A stretch of DNA of 64,000 nucleotides from assembly GCA_029319145.1 (NCBI GenBank), contig CP119753.1, positions 3,844,001 through 3,908,000 on the forward strand, in the 5' to 3' direction. The position numbers were made by a program, and so were the translations under genes. The notes below the pieces were generated by a model. The model worked only from the letters and a program-made list of their open reading frames with translations. It made no database searches and had not been told where the DNA came from. The DNA comes from Microbacter sp. GSS18 (lineage in GTDB: Bacteria > Actinomycetota > Actinomycetes > Actinomycetales > Microbacteriaceae). Of the stretch, positions 63,472-64,000 are shown piece by piece; position 1 is the stretch's first letter; the number at the start of each line of letters is the position of its first letter.

Positions 63472-64000
63472 ATGGCAGGATGGCGCATCCGCGACTATCA
63501 CGCCGACGACGTCGACGGGATTCTGCGGCTCTGGGAGCAGGTCACCGAAGACGGCACCGAACCGGTGTACAGCCTGTCGGAGGTGCTCGCCTCCTGCGCC
63601 AAGGACCACGCGGTGGTCGCGGTGGCGGGCGAGCAGATCGTCGGCGCCGTGGTCGGCCGCGCTGCCCACGCGCAGGGATGGGTGGTTTTCCTCGCCACCG
63701 CATCGCACCTGCGTGGCACCGGCATCGGCTCGTCGCTGCTCGCCGCGCTGGAGGCCCGGATGGCGCCCCAGGGCATCTCGAAGCTGTCGGCACTCATGCC
63801 TGCGGCGGAGACGCGCATGGGCGCCTTCCTCAACCAGGGGTTCGAGCTCAAACAGGACCTGCATTACTTCGAGCGTCACATCCCGGTGCAGCGGGAGGAG
63901 CTCAAGCGCCTCGCCGAACTGGGGGGCCGGGTGCTCCCGCGCGGCCTGTGGGACGCCGTGGGCGGGATGGCCGCCGAGAAGGAGATGCTCGAGCGTCGGG
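63472..64000 (+). CDS. GNAT acetyltransferase fused to AAA-type ATPase, 3'-truncated by window edge
   Basis: The first 176 residues are visible. The N-terminal ~140 form a GNAT fold: WRIRDYHADDVDGILRLWE, and the acetyl-CoA loop LRGTGIGSSLLAALEARM around residue 82. Then comes PVQREELKRLAELGGRVLPRGLW, followed by DAVGGMAAEKEMLERR, which resembles the start of a CDC48/Vps4-like AAA module and continues past the window. The ATG at 63472 follows GAGAGGATC. It is unclear which substrate is acetylated; the fused ATPase might remodel it. Confidence 0.72.
   Translation, partial: MAGWRIRDYHADDVDGILRLWEQVTEDGTEPVYSLSEVLASCAKDHAVVAVAGEQIVGAVVGRAAHAQGWVVFLATASHLRGTGIGSSLLAALEARMAPQGISKLSALMPAAETRMGAFLNQGFELKQDLHYFERHIPVQREELKRLAELGGRVLPRGLWDAVGGMAAEKEMLERR

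Overview
The window is very GC-rich, gene-dense chromosomal DNA from a Gram-positive actinobacterium. Gene content and style suggest a Microbacteriaceae-type genome such as Microbacterium: lipoprotein sugar binders, many LacI regulators, ABC importers without a dedicated ATPase, and many start codons overlapping the upstream stop codon. The genus is inferred from this general style, not from a marker gene. No plasmid, phage or CRISPR signature was seen. The only mobile element is one IS481-family insertion sequence.

Layout. (1) 1-17.6 kb, mixed housekeeping and accessory genes: the tail of a GH13 glycosidase, a nucleotidyltransferase-fold protein, an FBP-type zinc protein and a PfkB kinase; tRNA-Tyr with an IS481 element inserted 3 nt after its end; a complete GH13 alpha-glucosidase; membrane proteins; a phytoene-desaturase-like oxidoreductase; an inositol-monophosphatase-family enzyme; a cell-wall M23 peptidase; tRNA-Thr and tRNA-Met; an S10-type peptidase; and several unknown genes. 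(2) 17.7-34.6 kb, a large myo-inositol catabolic locus: a GntR regulator, a divergent set of epimerase and Gfo/Idh dehydrogenases, a CUT2-type ABC importer, then one long operon iolC - aldolase - mmsA - iolB - iolD - iolE - iolG - iolH. (3) 34.6-44.6 kb: LacI, a CUT1 binding protein with two permeases, a GH3 glycosidase, a second LacI and a GH42 beta-galactosidase. (4) 44.7-51.6 kb: LacI, two tandem secreted beta-propeller/ricin-type proteins and an aldose epimerase. (5) 51.6-60.3 kb: LacI, GH42, a CUT1 transporter and another GH42. (6) 60.3-63.4 kb: an inositol/sugar MFS porter divergent from a tautomerase-transaldolase pair. (7) The right edge holds the start of a GNAT protein that seems fused to an AAA-type domain.

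How the parts work together. A 12-bp palindrome, WTGTCNNGACAW, lies upstream of the gntR gene, the epimerase/dehydrogenase operon, the divergent dehydrogenase/ABC promoter region, iolC, the MFS porter and the tautomerase-transaldolase unit. This suggests one GntR regulon spanning 44 kb of the window, bridging the plant-polysaccharide modules. The pathway read from the genes is: import (ABC and MFS), oxidation (IolG), dehydration (IolE), ring opening (IolD), isomerisation (IolB), phosphorylation (IolC), aldol cleavage (DeoC/LacD-like aldolase), and conversion of malonate semialdehyde to acetyl-CoA (MmsA). Regions 3-5 look like a galactoside/arabinogalactan utilisation island. Secreted propeller proteins would act outside the cell, two CUT1 importers would bring in oligosaccharides, and GH3 and three GH42 enzymes would finish degradation inside. 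Its promoters carry LacI-type operators built on a common TGTT-N6-AACA frame with different centres.

The least explained parts are the tautomerase-transaldolase pair inside the inferred inositol regulon, the tandem propeller proteins with duplicated double-operator promoters, and several unknown genes between 13 and 17.6 kb. No stretch longer than 300 bases lacks a gene.
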